Source: Crocodylus rhombifer
Lineage: Eukaryota > Chordata > Crocodylia > Crocodylidae
DNA length: 64,000 bases
Assembly (NCBI GenBank): GCA_038503035.1
Contig: JAVSML010000973.1
Span: forward strand, 124,001 to 188,000
Direction: 5' to 3'
In this document: positions 12,661-25,379 of the stretch, in pieces
Numbering within the stretch: position 1 is the stretch's first letter
Layout: each line of letters opens with the position of its first letter
Notes under the pieces: model-generated
What the model was told of the DNA's origin: nothing
The model's database searches: none
Seen by the model: the letters and a program-made list of their open reading frames with translations, nothing else
Program-made: the position numbers and the translations under genes

Positions 12661-15600
12661 CAAGGCATTACCTAAATAACCCTTTAATATGTGGTTGCAC
12701 CTTCTTCCTTGAATGATGCACGCACAGAGAAGAATTGCCTGCATTTCAGGTCCCCATCATTTTAAACGTGATGCGCACACGTGCTTGTGTGTTCAGTTCT
12801 TCAGTGGGATCGGTGCAACCCCCCTCCGCTCGCCTCTTGGTCTTTGATTAGAGAATCGGTAGTTGGTTTTGTCCCTTCTGTTGTCTGCACCCTTTTGGGG
12901 GGATTCTAGGGAAGGGTGGCAGTGTTTCTGAGGGTTGTTTTGGGTTTTGTTGAATGCGACTGAAAACCAAGGTCCTTCTTGTGTGTTGGCATTGAAGAAC
13001 TTTTGCCATTTCTCCAACGCCAGTGTCTTTGCCAGATCCTCATGCCTCGATGATTTCTGGCTACTAAAATTCCTTTGCATATATTGGCTGGGGGAGAGGA
13101 AAGGGAGGGAGTTGCACAAACTCGCTTGTTAAGATTAAAATGTTAGTGTTTACTTCCTGAGGAACCTGCAAAGAAGCATGATACAAAGGAGAAAATTGGT
13201 TCACTCCTGGAAAGCTTGCTAAAGGTGGACACAAGTGTTCCTTCAGATGGCGTTTGCTTAGGTTGCCAAGCACGTAAAGCTGCCCATCTCTTCTCATGCT
13301 GCAGCGAGTTGGGGTAAACTGAGAACACACTTTCTTTCTGCAATTGATTTCAAAACCCAAGATGTTTAAAATGCTCCTCACGTTAGATGGGCCTCTCTCT
13401 GCTAATGCCACATCAAAGGATCCTGCCTGATTCTGTAATAACTTACAGTTTGTAGAGCAGAAGGTTTTGACAATCAGATCAAGCTGTACAGACTCCCAAG
13501 ACAAGTGATTTTTAGTGTGTAAAAAGGGTACCGTTTTTAAAGACTGAAAAGCCTCTTAAAAGGTAGGCTTACTCTGTAAAACATGGATCTCTTTGAATCT
13601 GCTGCCCTGTTCCTTTTTTTTAAGGTACTTTGAAGCTGCTAATCATCACTATAGCCTTTTGGCTGGGAAATGGGGATAAGGTTGCTAGATGACTGTGGCC
13701 AAAACTTCTTTCACTGGCTGCCCCAGGCTGAAAATAGACAAAACACTTAGCTCTGGGGGTGGATTGATTGATTGAGTTAGTGTTCAGGAAGATAAACTGC
13801 AGTGCAAGTGCTCGTGTAAGAATCACCTGCCTTGAAGATGATTAATTGCATATTCAAAAAGTCTTTTTTTGCACATCCCTGTGGGAAAGGCAGATGGCAA
13901 TGCTACAGCATCTTCCATCTTGTGATCTCGTTATGCATTTACACTTTATGGCGCACATTTAAAATTCATCCTCCTTTTCCCTCAGATTTTATTACTATTT
14001 CAATTCTTGTTCATTTTTTTTTTTTTTGTGGAATTTCCTATTGTCTGCCTTTTCTGTGACATACCTTTCCTAAACCTATATGCCAGGCTCTCTTTCTCAA
14101 TTTTAATGCCAATAATATCTCTTAAACTTCTTTTTATCACTTTATCTCACTAGATGGATCTGTTGATATGCAGTTGCCTTGTTAAGCTGTAAAAAGGTGT
14201 TTATTCTTGCTCTTGTCTTTCCTTTCTCTTTCTTTGTGTTGATATGCTCAGGATTTATGTTGGATATAAATATTATTCCCTTGCACAGCAGAGCCTTCTG
14301 GACTTGTTGCAATCTAGTGGACTAGCACAATCTCCTGAAAACTTGCATATATGTAGCTCTCGCTGATGAAGACTTGAATGCCTACCTCTCCTCTTGCCTT
14401 ACCTTCTGATAGGTCTGTCAGTGAATAGTCATCTTTTATATAGCATTAGGACTTTAATATGAATTCTCATATAGATCCTTTGCTGTTAAGAATGAAAACC
14501 TCCAGTTGACCTCATCACAAAGTGGAGAGGTGGGAGGAATGAGATGTTTCTTTTATATCTCAGGTATGTAGGGTGGCATAGCTTGGGGTAGCCCTGAGAT
14601 CCTTGTTCCAAGTCTTATGCTCAGTCCATTACATCATACAGCCTCTCTTAAATAGTTTTGTTTAAATAAGTCACTTAGCCCAACTTTCTTTGACAGCACA
14701 TTAGTTATTTCTATGACTCTTCCATGAAAGATTTTGCAGTATTTTAGATTTATGGAGAGAGAGGCGCCATTAGTCCTCATCTGAATATGCCATCTGAAGG
14801 ATCTCCGTTATCACTAGGCTAGCTGTTTGATTGACAAGATGGTACGACTTCAGAGTAAAATATGCATCTCCTTGCCATTTGGTAAGCAATGTACCGTGTT
14901 GCAATGATGTATGATCCCAGTGAAGCCCCAGAGCGGTGTGCATATGGACAGAAAATACGCCTGGCCTTTATTTAGATTTTTTTTATCATCTTCCAACATC
15001 ATGGTACAGCCGAGTGCTGCTCCTGGGGAAAGAATCACAAAGATTCAAAACCACATAAATAACATTTTTTCCCTTCTAGCTTTGTTGAAGGAATACATTC
15101 AAAACACTGACTTTGTGAGTTGTGTTTTTTTTTCAGGTAAAAATGTAAGGGTTCTGATCCATTTGAGAGGATAAATGCAGAAAAACAAAGCCAAAGTGAA
15201 TTGGGTTGTACATTTAGTGCTGAACAGTGGTTTTTATTTAATTGGGTGCCAGGTTCTTTAGCCTGGGCCTCCCTCACTTGTATGAAAGAATCTGGTTCCT
15301 TCATCTATAAGTCTTTTCCATTTTGTTCTCAATACTCTTTTATCAGTGGCATATGTGATCGTACAAGGTGCCGGGGCAAGGAGAGATGGCTGTTGGGCTA
15401 GTTCAGCCAATACCACTCAGGACTTTGGAAGGCAGCCTTGAAATAAAATTCTGTTCATCAGAGAACTGAGTAGAGCATGCAGTGTTTTTAGTACCTTTTC
15501 AGCGAGCAGACAAGCTACAACATCTTTCACATGGCATCGACTGATTGTCGGACTGAGCCAGCCATCCACCTTCAGTGAACTCCCAGCCTGAGCTGTAAAT

Positions 15601-15869
15601 TGCCCTTTTAAAAGAGCTTTTCCTACTGCATGGAAGATACCATATTTTAGTCGTCTGGAAAAGTAAACTTCATTGCTAACCGAGGAAGTCCCTGTCTGAC
15701 TCTGACATCGGACATCTCCAGGGAAGAAGATGGCTTAATCTGCACATCGCAGAGCAACTCTCTCACAAACAGACTCGGAGCTATCCGGGAGAATATATTT
15801 CCACCCTCTACCTCCCCTGTGCAAAATAGTTTCTTTTTTACCTAGTAAGACATTTACAATCTTTGATTT
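12661..15869. other. Intronic sequence, no gene recognised
   Basis: Contains the longest non-repeat frame upstream of 20 kb (minus strand 13504-13067, 146 codons), which shows no family motif. Pyrimidine-rich stretches near 13.97-14.25 kb lack a matching exon. Confidence 0.55.
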
Positions 15870-15985
15870 CCTCAGCCTGAAGAAGGGTGTGTGAGCCCAA
15901 AAGCTTGCAAAGAGAGGAATTTTCTTGGTACTATTTAGTTGGTCTAATAAGATATCACCTCTGACTCAAGAACTTTTTCCTACTG
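15870..15985 (+). repeat. Dispersed sauropsid repeat copy
   Basis: The block runs cctgaagaagggtgtgtgag, cccaaaagcttgc, tttagttggtctaataagat, atcacctctgactc. Related pieces appear reversed at 25776-25860 (tagctgtgctagtctgcagc), at 26567-26665 (agccatgttagtctgaagac, then gcaccttacaggctaagtaa), and partly at 61288-61340. I know the pattern as a very common repeat in turtles and crocodilians but cannot name its class. Confidence 0.6.
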
Positions 15986-17619
15986 CAGTATTCAGGAAAA
16001 CCCTCTTGCAAGCTCCTATGGTGTAGACCTCATTACCAATATTGCTTCAATGCCTACAGGATCAAAGTTTTGAGGATCAAAGCCTTGTTTTGGCAAAGCT
16101 GATCAGCAAGAAAGCTCATTGGTGGGTTTGTTTCCCTGGGCTACTACTGAAATATTGTGAACTTGATTCTACGGGCTTTTCATCTTGTTGAACCTCTTCG
16201 AAGTGAGACTGAATCTGATGTACCTCTATTCTTCTTTCACCAGGATTGTCTCTTTTCTGGTGGGTTTGTGGATTACTACAGAGACTTCTGAAACCATAGT
16301 TTGAAAAGCGCTGCTACAGTTTACGTATGCAATGTTCTCCTCATTCATGCTTTCCTAGAACAAACTTTGCTTTTCTGGCTGCATTTTCAAAGAATTCTTT
16401 CTTTGTCACGGTTAGGATGGAGCAGACCTTCTTTTCTTAGCTGGTGAGTTTTCATGATCAGTATTGCAAGCCTGATTTATTTAAGCATTTAGTGCATTAT
16501 CTAACTTTTCCTTGCAGTGATTGATGTAATTTTTTTGCCTTAATTTTATTTCCAGGCCTTAATAAAAATGTGGTGGAAAATATTTCCTTGTTCCAGTAAT
16601 GCACTGATGGATGAGAAGGGTTCCTGTAGAATCAGGTCTTGGGTAAAACAAAAAACAAAAGCTTTCAAGACTGTCAAGTACATGGAGGGGGCTTAATTTC
16701 TTTGAAGGTTTGGAAAATGTTAGTTCAGTCGGAAACTGCAGTAAAATCAATTGGAAACTGTGTTGGAAATGCTGACCAAATGTGAACCATAGGTCAGGTC
16801 ATTGTATACTGGAGGTGGGTCTTTGGAAATCTGTCCTGTGGTGGATTTGCAGTCGAGTGAGATGCACGAGTCATTCAGATGGGTCTAAAAATTGAATTGA
16901 CTTGAGCCTGGTTATTTTTGTGTCTGTTGGCCTGCAGGATTCCGGAGGTAATTCATGACGTACGGAGCATTTTATTGATGCATGCTTGGGATTTGGGAAA
17001 AATTCTTATTCCAGATGGTAAATGAGATGTCAATGGCAGGTTAGAAAGGTTTTTGTCACGACCTGAAGAATTGAAAGAAAAAAGTGGGTACAGAAGATAG
17101 GAGGATGATTGCTTACCCAGTCCTTGCATGCTCTTTCCCTTTTACCCCCTTGCACAGGTTTTTTGTTTACTGAAAATCACTTAAAGGGAGATGATTCAAA
17201 CTCTTAAATTTTACTATGGTTGCTCTTATAGACTTGGAAGTTATGCCTTCATATAATTACAGGTAAGGATTGGGACCAAGGAAATTCAAAGTAATCTGGA
17301 ACTTATCTAGAAATAGAATGATGTGGGGGAAAAACACTGGAGCTGAAGTTGAATATAACTTCTCTTGGAATACAGCATGCGTACAGACTGGCCTTTCAGT
17401 CTGTGTGTAAAACGGGAGAGCAAAGCTGTGGACATCTACTGTTTATATACTCTGGCACTCGCTATTTCTGTTCCTAATCCTGCTATCAAGCAAGATGCAC
17501 CGAGTCCGTAGTGTTTTTTCTGCATATGTCAATTATCACACATTCCTCTTGGACTGTTAGCTGTTTGATTTATATCCACCCCTCTATATAGGATGAATGG
17601 GAAGTATTTTTCCATATAG
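15986..17619. other. Intronic sequence, nothing recognised
   Basis: Apart from a hAT-like end near 16293-16314 I see no feature. Confidence 0.55.
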
Positions 17620-17805
17620 TGCTTTTCATTAGCTGATCTCAAAGTGTTTTGTGAAGGTCAGCTTCCTTCTCCACTTTGCATATAGTGAAACAGGCATGGG
17701 GGGTGAAGTGAATCGCCCCAAGCCACTTGGCAAGTTAGCCAGAGCACTGGGAATTGAGTGCATTTGCTGAGTTGTCATCGAGTGCTGTCTGCTAGGCCAT
17801 GGGTA
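17620..17805 (-). repeat. MIR-like CORE-SINE relic
   Basis: The order gatctcaaagtgttttgtga, agtgaaacaggcatgggg, ggtgaagtgaatcgccccaa, gccagagcactgggaattga, tgctaggccatgg follows the reverse complement of a sauropsid MIR-like SINE. A-box/B-box detail is not resolvable. Confidence 0.7.
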
Positions 17806-20689
17806 CATAGCGTTAGTCTGGAACAGCTTTGCTGTAGCATGCCAGTTTGTTGGGTGAATGCTTTCTTTTTCCAGTCTGCCATAGGAGAATGCAGTGAATA
17901 AGCTGAGTTTTGACGAGGCATGGTGGACTTTGGTCACAAATCTACTTCTGTGGAAGAAATAGCCATGTATTGAGTGATTTCATAGGCCCTTTGAGTTTGA
18001 GACCACCCAACTCCAAGAAGTGCCTCCATTTTTGCCTATAAACTTAAAGCTGTTTGATGTGGGATCTGTTCCAATGGACCTCAGGGTGTCCTGCAGGAAT
18101 GTCTGTTTTTGCCAAAACCTGTGTGGGAACAGATGGACCTAATCTGCCCGTGGCAACTGAAAGAGGAGTGTTTTGGGGTGTTCCCCTCAGCAGGGGACTT
18201 GATTTTAACTTTCCATATTTTAATGCAGTTTCCTTCTTAAAACACTGCTGTCCCTTTTGCAGTTTTAGAAGTAGACTAGCGCACAGCTATGAGAAAAGCA
18301 GAACTTTGTTGCGTGAATTTTATAAATTGACCTAATCCTAAGGATTTTCTCCATGTTCCTTTACCTCCTCACCTTTTATAGCACCATGAGACCTTCATTA
18401 ATGACTAGAAGTTGTGCTCTTAGTTTGTCATCTGAAAGGCAGCATTTAAAACCTCACGGGTTGAGTCCAGCCCATGAAGCCATTGGGTCTTGTCTGCGAT
18501 GGAGGGTTTTGACTGCATTGGCTGGACTCTGTGCCTGTATCGCTACTGCTCCTCCTGGCAAGGAGGGGAAGCAGGGGAAGTGACAGCAGGGCAGGTGTAG
18601 CTTCTTGGTGCTCATCCCTGGCTCAGTTCACCATCAGATGGAAACTGTTTTGAACCCCAGCTGGGGAATGGGAGCCTGGGGAAGTAGCAGCAGCACAGGC
18701 ACAGGCCGCCCTGTTCCCCCCTGCCCCCACTGATGCGCATTCAAAGCCACCCAACCTGTTCCAGGCTGGGGCTGCATTGTTCTAGTTCACAGCTTATAAA
18801 GGTTGCCAGCCCCAGTCCTACGAAGATCTGAAAACAAGCCATTTGTGAAGTAATTGAAAGGCGAAGTACATCTTGGGTATTGTTGTTTACAGGAGAAGAG
18901 TGTTTTTATTTAGATTACACATTTACTTCTCCAGACCTAATTCATTTCCATCTTAGAAGATCTTTCGATTCTTTGAAAGAGGATTTTTCTTGAACTGGGG
19001 CCACTGCTGTGGTACTCTGTCCCGCCAAGTTCAATGTTCTTCTGGATAGAATAAAATGTGTTTTATGGATTTTGATGACACTAGAAAATTCTTGGATTGT
19101 TAAACTTGCTGTGTTACGGGAAAATGAATAAAGGTCTGCCTCAATTGAGGATGACTGACCTTGGTGGCAGGGGAAATTATACATACCAGAGTTTTGATTA
19201 CTTGGAAAGTATTTCCTTGATGGTCTTTGGCTTATATTTGTTATCATTCCCCCGTAGCAAATATTATAGTTAAAGATGAGATGTGGTCTTGGTCCCCTTA
19301 TCCTTCTTTTTCTCATCTTCTTACTACTTTCTCAAATAAAGGACTTCAGGCTTAAGACATGCCTGCTTATTTTCAACCCAAAGGAGAGCTGGCTTGGAAA
19401 ATTTAATATCAGTTATTTTGAGTTACATAAGCATGAACTGTCCCTTCGTCCCTGGTTACAAAACATAAAACCAGCTGAAATTAAAATTTCAAACTCAACT
19501 TTGGTTTTGTATCTTTCATTAGAGATGGAAAAACAACTCCACCTTGATGAATACTGTTACATTACATTTCTCATGCTGAGCATTAAAATTGGCCATTGCT
19601 GCACAGACAAATTGGGATTTAATTTTTGATGCCTTTCTTTCAATACCAGAGCTTCTGTGGGTGTGTTTTGTTTTGTTATTTTTGTTCGTGTTCTTATACT
19701 GCATGTATCACTGGGATATCTGAGCATGTGGGTGTCCCACATACCATGAGTACCCTCTGCAGGGCTGCCAACCCAGTAACTTTTTTTTTACTAACAAATC
19801 TGCAAACTTTTTACTGACAGCCAAACTTTCTTTCTGAAGTGTGTTTTACTTTGATGGTAATGTAACCTTTCTGCCAGGCTCGGGACTGCAGGAACAAGGG
19901 CTGAGTTCAAATTTAGGAATTTAACAGCAACTTCCTAAGTCAGGCTCAAGCCCACACCTGGGAACCTGGGCAAATACAGTTCATTTCTCACCCTTCTCTG
20001 TTTTGCCAGGTGCCTCAGACTGCCCAGGACTATGCAGACCTGCCTGCCCTCAAGATGATCAGCCATTACAGGCAGGCAGTGGCCAACAGGATGCAGTGGC
20101 AGCATGTGGCTAGGGTGGAGGGGGCTATGGAGGCTCCAGTGGGCCACAGGGCTGTGATGGAGAGCTCTCTCAGGACATCAAGTTGCAGTCCTCGGGTACA
20201 AGGTGGTGCTGCTCTGCTCTGTCTGCCCATCAGCACTTGCATCCAGCCTTGGTCTGATGATGTATCTTTAGTTGAGCTCATAGTTTTATAGTTTGTTTTG
20301 TTTATGAGCAGATCAGTGTTTCTACGGACTTTACAGACGCTTTTTTTGTTGTTTGTTCTGCAGATTGTGTGTAAACTGCCAGACAGTTGGCAGTCCTGCC
20401 TTTGAGTATAGCACATGGCAGATCAGGAAGGTGACAGGCAACGCAGCAGTAGACAGTTGGGAAGCAAAAAGCGGAGCAGCAGATTGGGCAGGGAGCACGG
20501 GGGAAGCAGCTGAAAACAGAGCAGGAAAAGGACCGGAGTGGCACTTGGAGGGTGAAGGTCTAATTTATGGCACACCTGCTAAAAAGGCCCCCACTGGTCT
20601 AGGCAGATAGATGAAGTCCTACAGCTAAAGAGGCAACACGGGTATCACACAGATGGTACTAAATGTGATTCCTATCCTTCATATACAAG
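17806..20689. other. Intronic sequence, nothing recognised
   Basis: The part at 18.45-18.80 kb and 20.0-20.6 kb is GC-richer than its surroundings, with short open frames on both strands. It may be decayed transposon, but no family could be named. Confidence 0.5.
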
Positions 20690-21035
20690 TTACACTGTGG
20701 GCTGGCACCTCTGGCCACCATAGGCTGCTGGTTGCAACCCAGCTCCTGCCATAGGCCACCCCTGCACCACCTTGCAATTGGCAGATGCAGTTAAGGAAAT
20801 AATAAAAAAAAAAAAAAAAAAAAAAAGGCAAGTTTTAAGACACTGGGGATACTCCTTCCCCACCCCCTCGTTGCAGAGAATAAACTGAACCTGGCAGGCA
20901 AATAGGACCTTTGAGATGTCTCCTCTGCTGCTCTGGCTGGAATGTTCTGCTCGTTTCCTGACTTGTTGCAGCTCCAAATCCGTCAGCTCACTGGCCGGAT
21001 CTGGCCCACAGGCCATAGGTTGCTGAGCCCCAAGC
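20690..21035. repeat. hAT-like fragment with poly-A tract
   Basis: The right end ggccggatctggcccacagg, then ccataggttgctgagcccc is a typical hAT MITE end (reverse complement of 'gggctcagcaacctatggcc'). The interval also contains an A23 run at 20804-20826. The left end is poorly preserved (tgtgggctggcacctctggc). Confidence 0.5.
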
Positions 21036-21399
21036 TATACCCTTTCATGAAAACATATTTCAATTATGCAAAGTCTCCCCCCCGCCCCACCTTACTATCC
21101 AGGTAGCATCATCAAAGCAGTATGATGTAGGACTTGCATTTCTTTCTACTTACTCCCTGTGCTTCCCACATTAGTGCATACATGTTTTAGGTGACAATAT
21201 ATTGTCTTGCTACTTTCTGTCTGAGAACACTGTTAAGCCTCCCCATATTGCTTCTTTTTTTGGCCTTATACAAATCACCTTGCTCTCTGATTACCTTTTT
21301 GCCTTTTTTCCCCTTTGGGTCACAGTAAGCAATCTCTTAGGTTAAAAACAGATTTGGTTTAGTGTTTTTAGCTGCAGGAAAAATGGTGGCAACAACATA

Positions 21400-22550
21400 A
21401 ACCTCTCTACATGGCGCCTTTGACCTCATGAAAGCCTTTGACTCTGTCAACCAAGAAGCGTGGTGGAAGGCATCCTTCTGGAGTATGGATGCCCACCAAA
21501 ATTAGTCGCCTTTCTTTACCTGCTTCATGATGGTATGTGAGAGGTGGTTCTCGGTAATGGATCTATCACAGATCTGTTTGAGGTTAAGATTGGGAGCTAA
21601 GCAAGGCTGTGTCATCGCTTCAACACTCTTCTCAATATTCTTTACCCTGATGCTACATCTAACCACCAACAAGCTTCCTGTCTGAGTGGGGCTAAACTAC
21701 TGACTGGACGGTAAGCTGTTTAATCTCAGTCAACTCTGAGCCAAAACCAAGTCCACTTCGACCTCAGTCACTGAGTTCTAGTACTCTGACAGTGCTGTAA
21801 TGCGCGCTTTCTTAGAAGCAGACCTTCAGGCAACTGTTGAGGTCTTTACTGAGACGTACAAGAAAATGGGACTGATGCTTAACATTCAGAAGACTAAGGA
21901 AGCTCTTAATGAGCAAGCCCGCAATTCCAGTAATTCAGATTCATGGCAAGACTCTGGTTACCGTTGAGTATTTCTGATACCCGAGAAGCTATTTCTTGCA
22001 GAAGGCTGACATCAAAGAAATCCAACATTTCATTAAAAATGCAGGTACAGCATTAAGACACCTGAGGAAATGGGTATTTTGAAGATCCCAATACTGGAAT
22101 CAAAACCCAACTCATGGTTTATCAAGCAGTCGTGATCCCCACCTTCCTGTATGGAGCTAAGATGTGGACAAAGTATAGGATAGACTTCAAGTTGTTGGAG
22201 AAATACTATCAACACTGCCTACAGAAGAGCCTTCAAATCCAATGGGAAGGCAGATGTCCCAGTGTTAGTGTCTTCTCTCAAGCAAACACCGCAAACATCG
22301 AAGTTGATGTTGGATGATCATCCCTTTGCTGGGCCGGCCATATCATTTGGATGTCTGACTCCAGACTCCCAAAGCATTTTTTCTTCTCCCAGCTTAGTCG
22401 AGGTATACATTCAAGAGGAGGGCAGAGAAAGCACTTCAAGCACATCCTCAAGGCCAACTTGAAAAAAATGTAATATCAACTTTGTGGGAGATGATCATCC
22501 AGGACCTTCCCAAGTGGAAGCTGGTTAGGGGGAAGGGGTAGATGAGGGCA
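21400..22550 (+). mobile_element. Non-CR1 LINE reverse-transcriptase fragment, strongly decayed
   Basis: The plus strand, across several frames, shows RT-like segments: FDLMKAFDSVNQEA near 21.43 kb, a KQGCVIASTLFSI-like box near 21.61 kb, and a degraded catalytic box (EFQYSDSAVM near 21.78 kb, where families have YADD). After these come IPTFLYGAKMWTKYRIDFKLLEKYYQHCLQ near 22.14 kb and a degenerate RW.GH.I.M.DSRLPK-like C-terminus near 22.33 kb. The order and spacing fit a non-LTR RT plus its C-terminal domain. It is not CR1, and I cannot assign a clade with confidence. Stops and frameshifts are numerous. Confidence 0.7.
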
Positions 22551-22559
22551 GAGGAAACA

Positions 22560-23914
22560 TCAGACTGCCAGACCAAACAGCATCCACAACTACAGACCAG
22601 CCCAAACCAACGAGCGGAGCGAATAAGCAGGTAAGAGAGAGGGGCCAGGGTAACGCTGGGACTAGGGGGTCAGTACACACATCCACGGGAGGCCTCAAAT
22701 GCCTCTACGCAAACGCTCGTAGTATGGGTAACAAGCAGGAGGAACTCACCCTCCTGCTGGCTGACACCAGCCCGGACATAGTGGGGATCACAGAAACGTG
22801 GTGGGACGCAACGCATGATTGGGCGGTGAATGTCAAGGGCTATAGGCTGTACAGGAGGGACAGGATAGGAAAGAGTGGGGGCGTGGCACTCTAAAGAGAA
22901 ATACCCATCCTCGTCAATTAGCAAGGAGTCAGGGGAGGGGCACTCTGAAGTGCTTTGGGTTAGAGTACAAGGCAGTCGAGGGGAAAGAGACTGAACGGTG
23001 GGAGTCTACTACAGACCCTGCAACCAGGAAGAGGAGCTTGACCAGGAATTCCTGGGTCAGCTCACAGAGGTAGTGAAGGCTAAGGATGTGGGAGTCATGG
23101 GGGACCTGAGCTTCCCGGACATCTGCTGGGAAGAGCAGTCAGCCAGGTCTGAATGCTCATGTAGGTTCTTGGACAGAGTGCAGGACCTCCATCGAACCCA
23201 GGAGGTGCACAGCTCCACCGGGGGAGACGCCTTGTTGGACCTAGTGCTGGCCACGGGTGATGACCTGGTGCGGGGGCTGCGGGTGCTCGACCCCCTGGGT
23301 GACAGTGATCATCGCCTGCTGGAATTCACCATCCAGCGCAAGGTGGCAAAGGCATGCAGTAAGGCAGCGGCCCTAGATTTTAGGAGGGTGGACTTCAATG
23401 AGCTAAAGAGGACAGTTGGAGAAGCGCTGAGGTCCCGGGGGGGGGGGGGAGCCAGGTGTCCAAGGAGAGTGATCGCTCCTTAAGGAGACAATCCTCCAAG
23501 CCCAGAGGAAGGTAATCCCAACCAGGATCAAAGGGAGCAGGAGATCGCACAAGCCTCCATGGCTCACCAAAAGCCTCCGGGAATGTCTCCTTGCTAAAAA
23601 GGAGGCTTACACCCAATGGAAGGAAGGGGTCATCACCAGGGAGGACTATCCTGTAGTTGCTCGGGGATGTAGGGGGGCAGTTAGGAAGGCCAAGGCAGAG
23701 ATGGAACTAGGACTAGCTTCCCAGATTAAGGACAACAAGAAGTCCTTTTTTAAATACATAGGGGGTAAAAAGAAGGTCCCGGGTAACGTGGGGCCCTTGC
23801 AGGACGCGTTGGGAAATTTGGTCGTCACACCAGGCGGAAAAAGCTAACATGTTTAACGATTTCTTTGCCTCCGTCTTCCTAAGTAGGGACCAGAACAGCC
23901 ACCTCCCTGCTGGG
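22560..23914 (+). mobile_element. CR1 LINE fragment: ORF1/ORF2 linker, endonuclease and start of RT region
   Basis: The plus-strand reading gives the endonuclease start LKCLYANARSMGNKQEEL, then PDIVGITETWWD, YYRPCNQEEELDQEF, VMGDLSFPDICWE, LDLVLATGDDLV and GDSDHRLLEF. Beyond this, the pre-RT segment ends with FNDFFASVFLSR near 23.88 kb. Stops and frameshifts interrupt it (for example at 22.89 kb, and the G13 tract at 23437-23449 breaks the frame). It stops abruptly near 23914, where an oppositely oriented CR1 segment begins. RT and 3'UTR are missing. Confidence 0.88.
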
Positions 23915-25060
23915 CCCCCTAATCTCAGCATTGCCCTGGCCCCTGTTGCTTACCTGTGTATATGTTCCGCTCGTCGGTCTAGGCTGGGCTGTACTTGTGG
24001 GTGTTGCTGGGTTTGGCAGTCCAAGGCTTCCTCCGCCCTCATCTTCCCCTTCCCCCATTGAGCCTGATTTAAAGCCTGCTGGAGGAGATCCGCCAACCTA
24101 GAAGAAAATGCACGCTTACCTTTAGGAGAAAGGTGGAGCCCATCCCACCTGAGCATGTCTCTTGTCGTGATGTGCGGGTTGTTGTTGAGGAAGCCAAAGC
24201 CCACCTCAAGACGACACCATTCCTGAAGCTGCCAGCTGGTCTCTGCGATGCACGTTGCATGCCATCTTCCACATCCACTCACTGATGGGACAGAAGAGAA
24301 AACCACCTGTGCACCTATCTCCCTCAGCACGCCCCCCAGAGCATGGTAGTCTGCCATCAGGTGATCAGGTCTTCTCCTGACCGCATCATTAGTACCCACA
24401 TGGACTAGGACCATGGGGTAGTAATCGGTGGGCTAGATCATGGCCTAGATCATCCCCTTCACGTCCTGAATCATTGCTCTGGATAGGCAGTAGACCTTGT
24501 GTGTTGAGGGGTCCTGGCGACGGATGCGGCCCTCTGTATCTCTCAGGATGGAGTCGCCTATGATGATCACTCAACGCTTTCTCCTCTGGGACTGCTTGGC
24601 TCCTTCGGCCTGCTCAGGTCTTGGAGAGTGTGGTGTTGCCTCCTCTCCTTCCTTCTCCAGAGTTGTCAGGGCCTCGTAGCTGTTCTGCAGCTGGACTGGA
24701 GGAGCTGGTACTGCTGTGTTACAAGCAGCCCTGGTTCTGGAGGTGACCATCTGCCACTCTGCAGTGGAGGGCACTCCCCAGGGTGCTTCTTCCTTGGGTG
24801 TGTGGCCCTGCAGGGAAAGGAAATAGCCGTCGATTTCTTCCTCCATCTCCCTGATTCCCCTCAGCCTGCTAACCTCCTCCTGGTGCTCCCTCACCTGCAC
24901 CTCCAGGGCCCTAAGGCGGGCACCTGCAGGACAGGTGTGGGGATCCCCAAACCCTGCCCCCCCCCCCCCCCGCCTTGCTGGGCAACTCCTGCAGGCCGGG
25001 GGTGGGGGGATGCCAGGTCTAGGTCTCCCATGGGCTCTGTCTGAGACCATCTTTCATCTT
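23914..25060 (-). mobile_element. CR1 ORF1 with SGNH-hydrolase (esterase) domain, decayed
   Basis: The minus strand reads from ~25050. The N-terminal part has a predicted coiled-coil stretch (LRALEVQVREHQEEVSRLRG), a Gln/Ser/Pro linker (NSYEALTTLEKEGEE) and basic residues. A frame change follows into the SGNH domain: VIIIGDSILRDTEG (block I GDS, catalytic Ser), VLVHVGTNDAVRR (block III) and DGLHLSPKGKRAF (block V, DxxH). Known: CR1 ORF1 proteins carry an esterase-like domain and bind element RNA. The segment ends with the ORF1/ORF2 linker, and the same ~60-nt linker also occurs inverted at 22610-22669. A C15 tract at 24957-24971 lies within the ORF. Confidence 0.85.
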
Positions 25061-25379
25061 ACACATCCAGCATTTGGTTTTACTGGATTCCCATTATTCA
25101 AGAATCAGGTTAATGACTCGACTTCTCTTTCATTGACCTATCCTGCTCATCTGTTCCTTTATCTTCTTCCCCTCTCTCCAGCCTTTGTCCCTTAGCTTTC
25201 TGAAGAATTGTAGATGCATTGAGTGTATGTTGATTGCTGTGGTGTTGACTTCGAAGAGTTTTTTGCTTTAGATTGCGCAATTTCCTGCTATCTCCTACTT
25301 CAGAATGAGTTTGCTCTTATCACTCCATTTCCTTTATTCTCAGTATTTTTGAGTTTTTAAGGCACTATTTCTAGTCTGA

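Noticed and set aside
13067..13504. 146-codon minus-strand frame
   Set aside because: No recognisable family motif, no promoter or splice context, and composition like the surrounding intron. Long by chance alone is plausible.
22560..25060. Twin-primed 5' inversion of one CR1
   Set aside because: Twin priming produces divergent halves, with the inverted 5' part upstream of the 3' part. Here the halves converge and neither reaches a 3' end.
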